Shown here: one piece after another, positions 63,577-64,000 of the stretch
Numbering within the stretch: position 1 is the first letter of the stretch
Layout of the letters: each line of letters opens with the position of its first letter
From: Methylocaldum sp035627495
GTDB taxonomy: Bacteria; Pseudomonadota; Gammaproteobacteria; Methylococcales; Methylococcaceae
DNA length: 64,000 nucleotides
Direction: 5' to 3'
Assembly: GCF_035627495.1 (NCBI RefSeq)
Contig: NZ_DASPLO010000175.1
Coordinates: forward strand, 1 to 64,000
Translations under genes and position numbers: made by a program
The notes under the pieces: generated by a model
The model's database searches: none
Told to the model about the DNA's origin: nothing
Seen by the model: the letters and a program-made list of their open reading frames with translations, nothing else

Positions 63577-63698
63577 CGGATTTTTCCTAGCGACGCTGTG
63601 GAGAACTCCGGAGCCGTGACATTGCACGGGGCCGGGGTTTTCGGTATGCCCTGAATCTTGGGATTCAGGGACGTGAACTTCGTCAAGGGAGAGCTACT

Positions 63699-64000
63699 GT
63701 GCTCCGCTTACGCAAAATACATAGGCTGCATCGCCGGCCTTTTGCCTTCGTTCTGATCCTGATTGGCCTGGTTTATTTTTCATCGTCCCCTCGGGCGCAG
63801 GAAAAAGCGGCCTCGCTAAGCCTCGATGCAGCCGTTTCCCAGGCGCTTGCCAATAACCCGAGCCTTGCCGAAATCAAAACCCGCGCCGAAGCCATGGCGG
63901 CGGTTCCATCGCAGGCCGGCAGCCTGCCCGATCCCACTTTGAGCGTCGAAATGCTGAACCTCCCCACTGACAGCTTCGATGTCCGGGAGGATTTCATGAC
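63699..64000 (+). CDS. TolC/CzcC-type outer-membrane efflux protein, partial
   Basis: The gene starts at GTG 63699 with AGGGAGAG about six bases upstream and runs off the window end after about 100 codons. A signal peptide (PFAFVLILIGLVYFSSSPRAQ) is followed by SLDAAVSQALANNPSLAEIKT, the standard opening of outer-membrane efflux proteins, and SLPDPTLSVEMLNLP. The latter is typical of CzcC-like subunits of heavy-metal RND pumps. The pump and adaptor genes would be expected just beyond the window. Confidence 0.85.
   Translation, partial: MLRLRKIHRLHRRPFAFVLILIGLVYFSSSPRAQEKAASLSLDAAVSQALANNPSLAEIKTRAEAMAAVPSQAGSLPDPTLSVEMLNLPTDSFDVREDFM

Overview
The window looks like a chromosomal segment from a gammaproteobacterial methanotroph, most likely Methylococcales (Methylococcus/Methylocaldum type). 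This is an inference from content. An operon for tetrahydromethanopterin/methanofuran-type C1 cofactors (a dihydropteroate-synthase-like protein, a DUF447 protein and mfnB) sits beside a phosphoketolase/acetate kinase pair. Copper-resistance genes, a bestrophin and GC-rich coding DNA fit the same picture. No rRNA or tRNA gene was recognised.

Layout. 0.4-4 kb: xfp-ackA operon (minus), converting xylulose-5-P or fructose-6-P to acetyl-P and acetate. 4.4-10 kb: polysaccharide flippase, rhomboid protease, priA and an HNH nuclease; a palindromic pair of perfect DnaA boxes beside an AT-rich stretch lies between the last two. 10-21.7 kb (all minus): HMA2/DUF5132 pair, EcsC protein, and a type I secretion locus. 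The locus has an ABC transporter, a small exported cysteine protein, an 1831-residue RTX protein with a lysozyme-like N-terminus, and an HlyD adaptor. I read the small protein as a candidate immunity factor for the RTX protein. 21.9-25.6 kb: H4MPT/methanofuran genes overlapping by ATGA, then pyrD. 25.7-29 kb: chemoreceptor, small coiled-coil protein, YbdD-like protein, bestrophin.

29-35.5 kb is a patch of decay and acquisition. It holds a histidine kinase whose phospho-accepting His is Asn, a broken lipoprotein gene, an IS110 remnant ending in a REP-like palindrome, a PD-(D/E)XK-like nuclease of lower GC, a DUF2959 lipoprotein, and an orphan NiFe-hydrogenase large subunit lacking key metal ligands. 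35.5-42 kb: MinD-like ATPase, secreted phosphoesterase, SGNH hydrolase, LPG-synthase-type membrane protein, DUF3080 lipoprotein and HbpS/GlcG protein.

42.2-45.9 kb is a tight four-gene operon: GTP cyclohydrolase II fused to a RibD reductase, an MDR dehydrogenase, a PTPS homologue with Glu at the usual Cys position, and a methyltransferase. 49.2-52.9 kb holds two more methyltransferases, a CDP-alcohol phosphatidyltransferase and a GT4 glycosyltransferase. Together they could build an undescribed pterin- or lumazine-like, possibly lipid-linked, metabolite. Between them is a Cpx-like system: a Spy/CpxP protein diverging from a response regulator and a kinase with 42-bp repeats in its sensor domain, plus a probable operator.

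53-64 kb: copA-copB, a LysM/DUF937 protein, a Rap1a-like protein, a glycine-zipper lipoprotein, a multi-TM protein, aquaporin and an outer-membrane porin. Two pseudogenes follow (patatin lipase, MerR regulator), then a small membrane protein and the start of a TolC/CzcC-type efflux gene cut by the window edge. Palindromic repeats recur at 30.8, 42.1, 45.9, 49.1 and 52.9 kb.
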